From Perognathus longimembris pacificus (lineage: Eukaryota > Chordata > Mammalia > Rodentia > Heteromyidae): 64,000 nt of DNA. Shown piece by piece: positions 53,099 through 63,449 of the stretch (positions are counted from its first letter, which is position 1; each line of letters begins with the position of its first letter). Made by a program: the position numbers and the translations under genes. The stretch spans positions 35,867,378-35,931,377 of the forward strand of contig NC_063171.1 of the NCBI RefSeq assembly GCF_023159225.1, read 5' to 3'. The notes below the pieces were generated by a model. That model saw only the letters and a list, made by a program, of their open reading frames with translations, was not told where the DNA came from and did not search any database.

Positions 53099-53203
53099 TC
53101 TTCCTTCCTTCTTTCCTTCCTTCTTTCCTTCCTTCCTTCTTTCCTTCTTTCTTTCCTTCCTTCCTTCCTTTCTTCCTTCCTTCCTTCCTTCCTTCTCTCT
53201 TGC
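53099..53203. repeat. Polypyrimidine (CTTC/CTTT)n tract
   Basis: About 105 bases of almost pure C/T on the plus strand made of TTCC and TTTC units. In the PCP4L1 transcript it is a purine tract starting about 110 bases before the exon 2 acceptor. Confidence 0.92.
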
Positions 53204-53274
53204 TCTTCTTTTCTTTTAATAAAGAAGTAGATCTTGAGATCAGGAGCAGAAAACAAATAATCAAAATTCACTAA

Positions 53275-53515
53275 GCAAGCTGGGCTCATGCCTGTAATCC
53301 TAGCTACTCAGAAGACTGAGACCTGGGGATTGTGGTTTGAAGCCAGCTTGGGGAAGGAAAGTCCCCATGAGACTCTTATCTCTAATTAACCACTCAAAAA
53401 CTGGAAGTGGAGCTGTGGCTCAAAGCAGTAGAGTACTAGCCTTGAGTAAAGGAACTCGGGGACAACGCCCAGACCCTGAGTTCAAGCCCCATGACCAACC
53501 CCCGACCCCCCAAAA
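53275..53515 (+). mobile_element. Geo SINE
   Basis: GCTGGGCTCATGCCTGTAAT to CATGACCAACCCCCG. Confidence 0.75.
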
Positions 53516-53689
53516 AATCATTAAAAAATATTTCTTGGAGCTGGGGTATCATAGAAGTAAAAATAGAAAAGAGCCTCTTATAGTACATATTCAGACAAAT
53601 AGATGAATAAAATTACTATGGTGCTAGATGGAAAAGTGCTGTAGGGAAAGGAAAGGAAGGGAGGAGGTGAGTGTTGGGCAAGAGGCACT

Positions 53690-54800
53690 TTTACATGGAG
53701 TTGTTAGGAAGAGCCTCTCTGTAACATGGTATTTGAGCAAAAGGCTGAAGGAAATGAGGGAGTAAAATTAAGTACTGGTTGCAAGACGTGGTGGTTTTAT
53801 TAGTCTGTTTGAGGAACATTAAGAAAGTAGAGAGAGGCAGGAAAGGTGGATGAGGATGAGATCTGAGCTAACTGGGGATAGGAGCAGATTGTGTAGGGCT
53901 TTGGAAGTCTTCTTCAAGAGTTTGGCTTTCACCACACGTGAGATGGGAAGTGGATGGAGACCTGTAATTTACATAAAAGGAACACGAGGAAGGAGGCAGA
54001 GAAAGCCTAAAGAAGCATGCAGAAAACCAAGCAAGATATGATGGCAACTTGCATCAGCAAAATGGCAGTGAAATGGAAGGTGTTTAAGTTCTAGGTGTAT
54101 TTTTAAACTATGACCAATGTGATTTGTTTAATTGAGTAAGTGGTATTGTAAAGAGAGGAGTCAAGGATGCCTCCTGAGGAAGAATATGGGACTGAAGAAC
54201 TGAAGAAAAAAAAAAAGTGGAGCTGCCATTTCCTGAGAAGGCAGCAGAAGGAACAGGTTCTATGGAAAGGATCAGGAGATAGTTTTGTTATTTTTTAAAT
54301 TTGAAATGCCTATTAATTATCCAAGAGATATTTCTATAAGAAGGGTCTGGCTAGAAATATAATCTAGGGAGTTTTTTGGGTTTTTTTTCAGAATGTTTTT
54401 TTTATTTTTTTATTTTTATTTTTGGCCAGTCCTGGGGCTTGGACTCAGGGCCTGAGCACTGTCCCTGGCTTCTTTTTGCTCAAGGCTAGCACTCTGCCAC
54501 TTGAGCCACAGCGCCACTTCTGGCCCTTTTCTGTATATGTGGTGCTGGGGAATCGAACCCCGGGCCTCATGTATATGAGGCAGGCACTCTTGCCACTAGG
54601 CCATATCCCCAGCCCTAAACTAGGGAGTTTTATAGGTAGCATTTATAACCATGAGACTCGGAATATGTTCAAATGGAGAAGAGGATCAAATCCTGGGGCA
54701 TTCCTGCAATTAAAGTTGCAGAAATAAAGAAAAAGAAACAAATAGATAAGAGAGAAGCTAAGAGATCATAGGAATAAGAAACAATGTGAAGAAAATATTT
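53690..54800 (+). repeat. Old interspersed repeat, family not named, split by an IDL SINE
   Basis: Wording such as GTGTAGGGCTTTGGAAGTC, GTTTGGCTTTCACCACACG and GAGGAGTCAAGGATGCCTCC recalls a widespread ancient mammalian repeat. Similar wording appears at 58480-59060 (TGGTCATGGAAGTGACAGG). Confidence 0.4.
54370..54615 (-). mobile_element. IDL SINE with long mixed poly(T)
   Basis: About 50 bases of interrupted T-rich tail, then a complete dimer to TATCCCCAGCC; CTAGGGAGTTTT on both sides. Confidence 0.87.
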
Positions 54801-55289
54801 CAAGGATAAGAGAATGTGTCATATTCTGCAGAAAACCAATAACAATAGAGATTGAGATTGACCATTGAGTTTTACTATGTGGAGATCACTAGTGACAAGG
54901 ACAAGAAATGTTACCATAGAGAAAGACAGCAAGATTCTGATTAAACTTAGTTCAAGGAAGAAAAAGGAGAGGAAGTAAAGCAGCAGATAGAGAAGGAATT
55001 CCAAAGAAGGTGACATGGAGCCACAAAAGGATTTTATTTAAGATGACAAGTTACTGAATATTTGTGTTCTTGCAAATTATCCAGCAGTGAACTGCGAACT
55101 GTAGGGGAAAAAGGAGGATCACATGTGAGGAAGGAGAGAGGGGGTGAGGCCTTGTATATAAGCAGAGGAGCTAAACAACACCACCCACAGTAAGTGCAAG
55201 TCCGAGCATATGGACCCCGTTACCAGCAGATGAAAATATTTGGAAGGTTTCTTCTAATAACTTCTGGGTGTCTTTTTGTTATTGTTGTT

Positions 55290-55515
55290 GTTGTATGGTA
55301 CTGAGGTTTGAACTCAAGGCCTCAAACTTGCTCGGCTTGCTTGTCTGGCAGCACTTTACCCCTTAAGTCATGCTTCCAGCCCTAGTTTTTGTTGGTTATT
55401 TTGGGAGATGGAGTAATGGCAGATTTTTCTGCCTGGGCTAACTTTGGATAATCTCAAGATCTCAGCCTCCTAAGTAGCTAGGGTTACAAGCCTGAGACAC
55501 TGCCACAAGCATATT
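55290..55515 (-). mobile_element. Diverged ID/Geo-type SINE
   Basis: GGTACTGAGGTTTGAACTC to GCCTGAGACACTGCCACAAG on the plus strand. Confidence 0.55.
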
Positions 55516-55684
55516 TCTGTTTTTTGTTGGTTTTATTGTTATTTTTCATTGTTATGATAAAGATGATGTTTAGGGGGATTTCAGTTCATAGCTTCTGTTT
55601 TTTAAAGTAAAACAGGTAACAAGATGATCAAGAGAATGCATGAAAAGGTATTAAAGGACAGAGGAATGTACAAAGTACTCATCT

Positions 55685-55996
55685 AGGCTGGAAGTACAGC
55701 TTTAATGGTAGAGCTCCACCTTAGTTAGCAAGCAAGCCGAATAAGCACAAGACCCTGAGTTCAAGTTCAAACCTTGGTATTGGGAGAAAAAAGCAAGCAA
55801 ACAGGCTTGGCATCTGTAATTACAGGCTCACATCTGTAATCTTAGCTATTCAGGAAGCTAAGATTTGAGGATCACAGTTTGAAGCCGGCTGGGACAGGAA
55901 AGTCCATGAGAGTCTCATTTCCAATTAATCACCAAAAAGCCAATGTGAAGCTGAAACTCAAGTGGTAGAGCACTAGCTTTGAACAAAAAAGTTTCA

Positions 55997-56000
<4 letters not shown>
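55685..56000 (+). mobile_element. ID-like monomer and Geo SINE
   Basis: ID-like 55685-55790; Geo 55800-56000 ending into the (AC)n that hosts the solo LTR. Confidence 0.65.
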
Positions 56001-56041
<41 letters not shown>

Positions 56042-56046
<5 letters not shown>

Positions 56047-56350
56047 TGCCAGACTTTGAAGTCAGGCCCCACCACGTGAACCCCATTTTAGAATCGAACC
56101 CTGAGCCAATCAGATTTGTACCTGTGTTCTAATCTTGCTTGCACAGCTGATTGTTGTAACTTTGTTCTTTGCCTTTATAAGCCCTGTGTAATCACAGCTC
56201 GGGGCTCCCTCCTAACCTCCGCTGTGTCGGTGGGTAGGACGAGGCCCGAGTTGGCAGCTCGTTAAATAAAGCCTTGCCTTGCTTTTGCATTTCGGAAATG
56301 TCTGAGTCTCGGTGGTCTTTTTGGTGGTGGTCTTCCGACTTGGCACAACA
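56042..56350 (+). repeat. Solo LTR inside an (AC)n microsatellite
   Basis: 309 bp, the same family. The 5' end has decayed (CGAGGTGCC for TGAAGTGCC); the 3' end is GGCACAACA. (AC)n lies directly on both sides (about 56000-56041 and 56353-56378), so the element landed in the repeat. The target duplication is masked by the repeat. Confidence 0.88.
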
Positions 56351-56652
56351 ATACACACACACACACACACACACACAACCAAAGAGAAAACTCATCTACA
56401 GGAGGAAAGTGGATGGACGAGGGAACAGTAACACCACTCCTGAGACATTAAGGCCCCTCATAAGGCTGATATGTATGCTTTCTTCCAACTTTCCTGCTCA
56501 GATGGAGAATTAGATTAAACATAATAGTAACTTTTCTCCCTCAGTACCGTATTAATAAAGCTTTATCAGCCTGTGTTAGCCTTCAGGTACATTCAGCTTA
56601 AGACAGAACAGTGCCCATAGATTACTTGGTACCTTTAGAGTCTTATTTGTTT

Positions 56653-56654
<2 letters not shown>

Positions 56655-56712
<58 letters not shown>

Positions 56713-56935
56713 GTACCAGGACTTGAACTCAGGGCATTGCACTCTCTCAGCTTTCTTGCTGGTGGCTGGTCCTCTACCATTTGAGCCACATCTCCAGTTT
56801 GGCATTTTGCTGGTTAGTTGGAGATGGAGTCTCTCAGATTTTGCTGCCCTTCCTGGCTTCAAACCTTGATCTTCTAGGTCTAGGTCAGTCTCCTGAGTAG
56901 CTAGGTATACAAGTGTGAACCATAGGTATCTGGCT
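56655..56935 (-). mobile_element. (GT)n microsatellite and Geo SINE
   Basis: (GT)28 at 56655-56711, then AGTACCAGGACTTGAACTC to CATAGGTATCTGGC. Confidence 0.75.
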
Positions 56936-57164
56936 TGTTCAACGTTTTTGAGTACTTTATATTTGTTGAAATGTAGTCATTGGGTGCTAGCACAGTGTTT
57001 TTTTTCATGCAACTCTTAGAACAGCTTAAAGGAGTATATAGTACAATTCCTCTACTTTATAAATGCCAGATGTAAAGGGTCTGCTTCAAGTAGCTGATGG
57101 AATCCAGTTTATGTCTGCAGGTTATGTTGTCTCTACCCTGTTCGATAACTATGTATCAACTACT

Positions 57165-57300
57165 TTTTTTATTTTTTTGCCAGTCCTGGGGCTTGACCTC
57201 AAGGCCTAGGCACTGTCTCTTTGTGCTCAAGGCTAGCTCTCAATCACTTGAGCCACAGTACCACTTCTGGCTTTTTTGAGTAGTTTATTGGAGATAAGAA
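57165..57300 (-). mobile_element. Geo SINE, truncated
   Basis: TTTTTGCCAGTCCTGGGGC to AGTTTATTGGAGATAAGA; abuts an IDL copy. Confidence 0.7.
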
Positions 57301-57310
57301 TTGCACAGGT

Positions 57311-57492
57311 GGCTGGGAATATGGCCTAGTGGTAGAGTGCTTGCCTAGCCTGCATGAAGCCCTGGGTTTGAGTCCTCAGCACCACATAAACAGGAAAACC
57401 AGGAAATGGTGCTCTGGCTCATGTGGTAGAGTGCTAGCCTTGAGCAAAAGGAAGTCCTGAGTTCAAGCCCCAAGGCTGCAAGGGGAAAAAAA
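57311..57492 (+). mobile_element. IDL SINE
   Basis: GGCTGGGAATATGGCCTAGT to CCCCAAGGCTGCAAGG plus A run. Confidence 0.8.
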
Positions 57493-57687
57493 AAAGCAAA
57501 AGAAACAAATCATCCATTCAACAAATATGTCAGTCCCTAATCACATGAAATATTGAGAGTATAGCACTAAGCACACTGGACAAACATGTCAGTTAGTAGC
57601 AAATACCATGAAACAAAACAGTGTAGGCTAGGGAGACCTCTCTGAAGACAGATATTTGAGGAGAAGTTTTAACGATAGCTTGAATGG

Positions 57688-57930
57688 CCACGTGCGAGTG
57701 GCTCATGCCTACAATCCTATTACTCAGAAGGCTGAGATGTGAGGATCACAGTTCAAAGCCAGCCCAGGTAGGAAAGTTTGTGAGACTCTTATCATCAATT
57801 AATCCCGGGGGGGAGGGTGGAAGCCAAAAGAGGAGCTGAGGCTCAAGTGATAGAATGCTAGCCTTGAGCACAGAAAACTCAGAGACAGTGCCCAAGACCT
57901 AAGTTCAAAACCCAGATATGGCACAAAATA
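57688..57930 (+). mobile_element. Geo SINE
   Basis: GGCCACGTGCGAGTGGCTCA to CCCAGATATGGCACAAAA. Confidence 0.75.
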
Positions 57931-57979
57931 GGAGGTGGAGGATGAAGAGGAGAAGAAGGAGGAGAAGGAGGAGGAGGCT

Positions 57980-58155
57980 TGCATGACATATAAGAACAAA
58001 CCATGGAATGAGGGGGGTTGAGAAGGGAAAAAGTGGGAGAAAATGAGGGAGAGGGTAACACTGTTCAAAAAGAAATGTACTCATTACCTGACTTGTGTAA
58101 CTGTAACCCCATTGCATATCACTTTTACAATAAAATTCAGATTTAAAACAACAAA
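57980..58155 (+). mobile_element. LINE-1 3' tail
   Basis: AAGAAATGTACTCATTACC, GTAACTGTAACCCCATTGC and CAATAAAATTCAG plus an A-rich end. A (GGA)n tract lies just upstream at about 57940-57977. Confidence 0.6.
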
Positions 58156-58209
58156 AAAAAGAGGAAGCCATGTAAATGCCTGAGTAAAAAGTCTTCTGGG
58201 AAGATATAT

Positions 58210-58440
58210 ACCTGTGAGTACTTGAACTCAGGGCATCGTGCTCTCATTCAGTTTTTATATACTTACCGCTGCATTCTACCACTTGAGCCATGCTTCAAGT
58301 TCCAGCTTTTTGATGGTTAATTAGAGATTAGAGTCTCTTGGATTTGTCTACCTGAACTGACTTCAAACCTCGATCCTCAGATCGGGGGCATTCTCTTGAG
58401 TAGCTAGGATTATGAGCATGAGCCACCAGCCCCAGGCATA
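58210..58440 (-). mobile_element. Geo SINE, diverged
   Basis: GTGAGTACTTGAACTCAGGG to GAGCCACCAGCCCCAGG. Confidence 0.65.
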
Positions 58441-58479
58441 AAAGAGGGAATATTAAAAAATGAGATTGAGTAAATATCT

Positions 58480-59590
58480 AGGATGTAACACTTTGAACCA
58501 GAGAAAAGATATTTTTGCCTGAGTCGATAGAAAGCTTTGTAGGTTTGGAGGCAGAAGGAAACAGGTTCTAATATGATTTTCACAATTGCTTTGACTGGTG
58601 AGTCGAGGCTAAACTATAGCAGAGCAAGAGAGAAACCAAGTGAAAATAACTAGGAGCATCTTGAACTGGTACAAATAAAATGATGGAGGCTTGGATTAAG
58701 ATAGTGGTCATGGAAGTGACAGGCTTCAGGGAAGTTTCATGGTAAAATAAGTTAAATCTGCTGATAGATATTTGAGTACAGAAAACACTATCGAAGAGCT
58801 TTCCTTTTAAGGAATGCAGGAGAATGAGGCAGTAGTTGGGAACCAATGTAAGATCAAGGGAAAGTGTTAAGATGGGAGATTTAGGGTATTTGAATGCCGA
58901 TGCAAATGCTGATAGGTAGATTATGTAAGAAAGAGAGAGGGTAATTATCAGACTGTTGTCTTGAATAGACAAGAGGAGACTCATGTGCATAATTACAGGG
59001 GTGGGCCTCAGAAAGAAACATAGAGAATTCATTTACAACATAGGAATGAAGACACAGATGCATGAAAGCAAGATGGCAGATGTAACGAGAATGCACAAAA
59101 GTTCCCTTCTGATTGTTTCTGTTTTCTCAAGAAGGAAAATTGTCAGCTGAGAGTCAGAAATTTTCTAAGAAAGTAAGAGAGTGAATGACTGGTAACTTAT
59201 ATAGCAGGATTACCAGAAAGCTCAAGAGCCCTGCTGAGATAAATGATCTTGTATTTTAAGTTAAACTTGTCAAGATATTGTCCCTATCTTCTAGGGTAAG
59301 TGAAAAGATAAAGCAAATATCTAGCTGAAGTCTCAGCCACTCACTCTGTAGGACTGAACCTGGGTCATTCAGTGTTCAGTCTTTTCCAGTATCCAGAGAA
59401 TTTTAAAATCTAAATATATTTCCTTATATGAGATGAAAAAAAAAAAAACAAGTACCCAAATAATATTTATTGACCTAATCTGAAATCTTTGCAATGACAC
59501 CCTATTTCATAGTTGAGGAAACATGCTTAGACTGATTGGTGGTCAGAATCCTGACCAAGGTCAAATCACTCAAGTAGAAAACAGTGGACC
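58480..59590 (+). repeat. Old interspersed repeat, same unnamed family, and unassigned sequence
   Basis: 58480-59060 parallels the 53690-54800 repeat; the rest to 59590 shows nothing recognisable. Confidence 0.35.
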
Positions 59591-59591
59591 T

Positions 59592-60060
59592 GGACTGGTA
59601 ATATGGCTTAGCAGTAGAGTGCTTACCTTGTATGCATGAAGCCGTGGGTTCGATTCCTCAGCACCACATAAACAGAAAAAGCTCGAAGTGGCACTGTGGC
59701 TCAAGTGGTAGAGTGCTAACCTTGAGCAAAAAGAAGCCATGGGCTGGGAATATGGCCTAGCGGCAAGAGTGCTTGCATCCTATACATGAAGCCCTGAGTT
59801 CGATTCCTCACTTGCATCCTATACATGAAGCCCTGAGTTCGATTCCTCAGCACCACATATACAGAAAATGGACAGAAGTGGCACTGTGGCTCAAGTGGCA
59901 GAGTGCTAGCCTTGAGCAAAAAGAAGCCAGGGACAGTGCTCAGGGCCTGAGTCGAAGGCCCAGGATTGGCCAAAACAAAAACAAAACAAAACAAAAAAAA
60001 AGAAGCCATGGACCTTGCTCAGGCCCTGAGTCCAAGCCCCAGGACTGGAAAAAAAAAAAA
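59592..60060 (+). mobile_element. IDL SINE interrupted by a second IDL SINE
   Basis: Outer copy 59592-59740 and 60000-60060. The inner copy (59741-59990) holds a 39-base internal tandem duplication (59774-59850) and has AAAAAGAAGCCATG duplicated at its borders. Confidence 0.85.
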
Positions 60061-60249
60061 GTGGACTTTGGAACCCAAGCATATTGACTCCTCACTCTTA
60101 ACTACCAGTTGTATTGTCTCCATAAGACTCAAAAGTGTCTCACAATGTCACATGTTAATGTGTTAATAATTACCAAGTCTAAACAGAAACCATATAAATG
60201 CACATTATTCTTTCAACTTTGGTTGATTTTTCTAATAAATAACTGAGGG

Positions 60250-60351
60250 GGGGCATGTTTGGTAGAATACATCTGTAATTCCACCTACTCAGGAGATAGA
60301 TCAGGAGGACTATGTTTTGAAGCCATTTTGGACAAAAAATTAGTGAGACCC
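60250..60351 (+). mobile_element. B1-like SINE cut by the provirus
   Basis: GGCATGTTTGGTAGAATACA to TTAGTGAGACCC, ending at the LTR. Confidence 0.55.
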
Positions 60352-60687
60352 TGAAGTGCCAGACTTTGAAGTCAGGCCCCACTTTACCACGTGAACCCCA
60401 TTTTACCATGTGAGCCCCATTTTAGAATCGAACCCTGAGCCAATCAGATTTGTACCTGTGTTCTAATCTTGCTTGCTTGAACAGCTGATTGTTGTAACCT
60501 TGTTCTTTGCCTTTATAAGCCCTGTGTAATCACAGCTCGAGGATCCCTCCTAACCTCCGCTGTGTTGGTGGGTAGGACGAGGCCCGAGTTGCAGCTCGCT
60601 TAAATAAAGCCTTGCCTTGCTTTTGCATTTCGGAATGTCTGAGTCTCGGTGGTCTTCTTGGTGGTGGTTTCGCAACTTGGCACAACA
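60352..60687 (+). repeat. 5' LTR of the provirus
   Basis: Starts TGAAGTGCC and ends GGCACAACA (TG...CA termini). It has a TATA-like CTTTATAAG near 60512 and AATAAA near 60604. Its U3 carries two copies of a roughly 19-base unit containing ACCACGTGAACCCC, making it longer than its two relatives. It interrupts a B1-like SINE that begins near 60250. Confidence 0.88.
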
Positions 60688-60689
60688 TT

Positions 60690-60707
60690 TGGGGGCTCGT
60701 CCAGGAT
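60690..60707 (+). other. Primer-binding site, tRNA-Pro type
   Basis: TGGGGGCTCGTCCAGGAT lies two bases after the LTR. It differs from the tRNA-Pro 3' complement in one position. A proline primer is typical of gammaretrovirus-like ERV1 elements. Confidence 0.88.
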
Positions 60708-61256
60708 GGCCCCAGAGACCCCCGAGACCCCAGACTCCGAAGGTAAGAAAGTAGGGTTGTTCATTCTGTGTGTCTGTGTCTGTGTGATTTGTAGTTTTGT
60801 TTTCTGTTTAGGCCAGCCGCTTGAATCTGAACTTGTAGGTAGTGAAGGACCAGCCGGAGTGGACACGCTCGTATGGGCAGTCCTGGGGGACTCAAGCCCT
60901 CAAGCCCTCCACAGGGGGCTCAGGCTTACCACTACCACCCTGGACCTGAAGGACTGGACCAGGAGGCCCTTCTAACGGGCGCCTGTCTAGTCCACTCTAT
61001 ATTCGGGGTTGTCTGGTCCGCTCCTACACAGGAACGGGAAAGAGAGAGCCTCAAGACTGTGTGGTCTTCCCCCTCACAGGGGCAGGAGAGACACAGTGAG
61101 ACTCTGTGGTCTGCCTCCTCACAGGGGCAGGAGAGACACAATCGAACCTGTAAGCCGTGGCTCCCTAAGTCTGTCTGTAAGTGTTGTCTGGTCTTTGTGC
61201 CTGTGATTATTTTTGTGTGTTTCTTTCTTGTGCTGTGCCTGACTGACAAACGGATG

Positions 61257-61370
61257 ATGGGGAACGTTCCTTCCACTCCCCTGGACTTGACTTTAGCTCA
61301 CTGGAAAGATGTACAGGTGACAGCCCACAATCAGTCAATCAGTGAGAGTGTCCACAAAAAAGAACTCTAG
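61257..61370 (+). pseudogene. Truncated gag (matrix start) of the endogenous retrovirus
   Basis: A reading frame of 37 codons opens Met-Gly, the N-myristoylation form, and resembles the start of gammaretroviral matrix in its Thr-Pro-Leu and Trp-Lys-Asp motifs. It ends at TAG 61368-61370. Nothing downstream reads as the rest of gag, so it cannot make a working capsid. Confidence 0.7.
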
Positions 61371-61749
61371 GGGGACCCCCACCCAGCCTACTTAACCAGA
61401 AAATTATTTGGTGCGCTAAAATGTTTTACTAAGACTAAAAATGTTTTACTAAAACTATCAAGCCCTGGAAAATGAGGCTGGAGAATGCTAAAATCATTTG
61501 TTAAAGGTTTTTGTCTTAAAATGTACGGCCAATGTTTATTCAGTGTGCTTTAAGATCTTTTGAAAATGTATGTGTGTGTGCATGTGTGAGTGTGAACATG
61601 TTCAAGACTGCAGTATGATGCAAAACTAAGTTTGTTTAAAGTCAAAGGGTCATCAAGTTTGGGCATTACCAAATGCTTTAAAGGATTTCTCAGGGTTCTT
61701 TAATTAAAATTTTAAAAAAATCAGCTAAGTATCAGAAATTTGGATTTTA

Positions 61750-61754
<5 letters not shown>

Positions 61755-61796
<42 letters not shown>
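61755..61796. repeat. (TA)n microsatellite
   Basis: About 20 TA units in the provirus interior. Confidence 0.92.
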
Positions 61797-62404
61797 TAAA
61801 CTAATGGGGATAGAAATAAACTCAGTAACTCTATGTATGTAGGAAGAAATGGCAAAATGGGCCAATGTTTCTCACTAATATATTGGAAAGCTGAACGGAT
61901 AAGTATTTCTAATTGTAATTCTTGCATTAAGGAAAAATTCAAAGGTCTTCATGCCATGCAGTAACTGGGACTGGAAAAAAAAAAAAAAAGAGGCTCTTTT
62001 GAAACAAGCAGCCCATAGGCAAAGGGCGGCACCTGGTTTCAGAATGCCTGTGAGCTTCAGTTTTTCCGATGCAGATAAAAGCTAAAATGTTGTTAGTGTT
62101 AAAAAGGCTTTGGAAATCAAGAATACATTTCTAGATAAGAAATTTGGAAGTAAAATTGTCCTAAATAATTATTGCAAAGTGAGAAAAGGAGAATTATGGC
62201 TACCAAAATGTTTAATTGCCATTCCAGCTTCTTTGTAGGTTTTTTTGTAACCGTTTCCAGCAGGCCCACAGAGAAGCACAGGTGATTCCTACAAGTTTGT
62301 CGAGATCTAATACTGACCCTTAATACGTTCCAGGTAAGAGAGCATGCTTAAAAACTACTTCTGTGTAGACCACCTTGTTGCTTATAATTGGAGTAAAGTG
62401 GCCC

Positions 62405-62595
62405 CTTATAAGACTCACTGATCTGAATCTGCAGTTCAAAGCCAGCCCGGGCAAAGAAAGGTCCCTGTGAGAGACTTGTCTCTAATCAGCCAGCAGAGTG
62501 CCGGGAATGGAGTTGTGTGGAGCTCAAAGTGGTAGGGTGCTAGCCTTGAGCTGGAGAGCTGGGGGACAGTGCTCAGGCCCTGAGTCCAAGTCCAG
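62405..62595 (+). mobile_element. Geo SINE inside the provirus
   Basis: GCAGTTCAAAGCCAGCCCGGG to CCCTGAGTCCAAGTCC; the left end is missing. It postdates the retroviral insertion. Confidence 0.65.
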
Positions 62596-63449
62596 TGGAA
62601 AGTCACTCCTCCTGGGACAAAAGTGATGGAGCATCCAGAGGCAGTAAGCCACTGCTTGGATGGCAGAGATGGTGTCAGATCCTAGAGTCACTCCTGTTTG
62701 GCCTTTCAAAAGTTAATCAAAGCCGGGAAGTCCTAGAAGAATAGTTCATAAGCATGCCTTTCCAATGCCCATGTCTGTCTACTGGGCAGGAACTTGCCAG
62801 TCATCTGTGATAGTGGTTAGTAAGGGTAAGTTTGTCAAATGAGAGGATAGATTGAAATCTCAACCCCCCGCATTTACTCAAAGCTCTGACTGGCAGTGAG
62901 AATTTTAAGCTGATACATCTGTTCAGGAAAGAAAGCTTGTAGACCTGAGATTGTGTCCTTATTGAGATCTGTCAAAGGCCTGCAAAGGTAACTTTTTAGG
63001 TAATCAGAGATCAGTTCCCCAGCCAGCCAAGAAAATGCTTTTACAAACTAGAATGTTAAAAGGCACAAATTTGTAAACCTGAAGTCACCCATTTGGGCTT
63101 CATATTAAAAGAGAGCAAGCGTTGGCTGTCAGATGCACGTAGACTGTGCTGAAAATCCCTGTGCCTAAATCAGCCAGAAAAGTGAGAGTTCCTGGGAACA
63201 GACTTTAGTAGACCCAGGGCCATGAGCTTTGCTTCCTGTGCCCCAGTATTCCCAAGAAGGCTTGGAGTGGATAAAGCAAATTCCCATGGCCCACAAAACC
63301 CCTGGACAGAGAAGGAAACAATGACTGGTGGAAAACTTGTGAAGGGAAACTTATCCTGCCACAAGGGCTGGGTAAGGGGATCCTTAAGAGAATCTGAGCT
63401 TCTCACATGGGAACCCGAAAAATGCAGGACTTGCTCTGACACTCCAAAG

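Larger units (their letters stand above)
61371..63449 (+). other. Provirus interior without readable genes
   Basis: Between the truncated gag start and the integrase remnant. Holds the (TA)n, a Geo SINE and A/T-rich sequence; no protease, reverse transcriptase or RNase H motif was seen. Confidence 0.6.

Noticed and set aside
53099..53203. Regular short repeats as a CRISPR-like array
   Set aside because: Simple-sequence pyrimidine tract without spacers, in mammalian DNA.
54422..54727. Open frames of 60-100 codons such as those reading [12 protein letters not shown] and LEPQ
   Set aside because: They recur wherever an IDL or Geo SINE lies and are translations of SINE sequence; the frame ends at element borders.
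60649..61370. 108- and 165-codon open frames after the provirus LTR
   Set aside because: They cover the non-coding leader; only the last 37 codons before 61368 resemble a retroviral protein.
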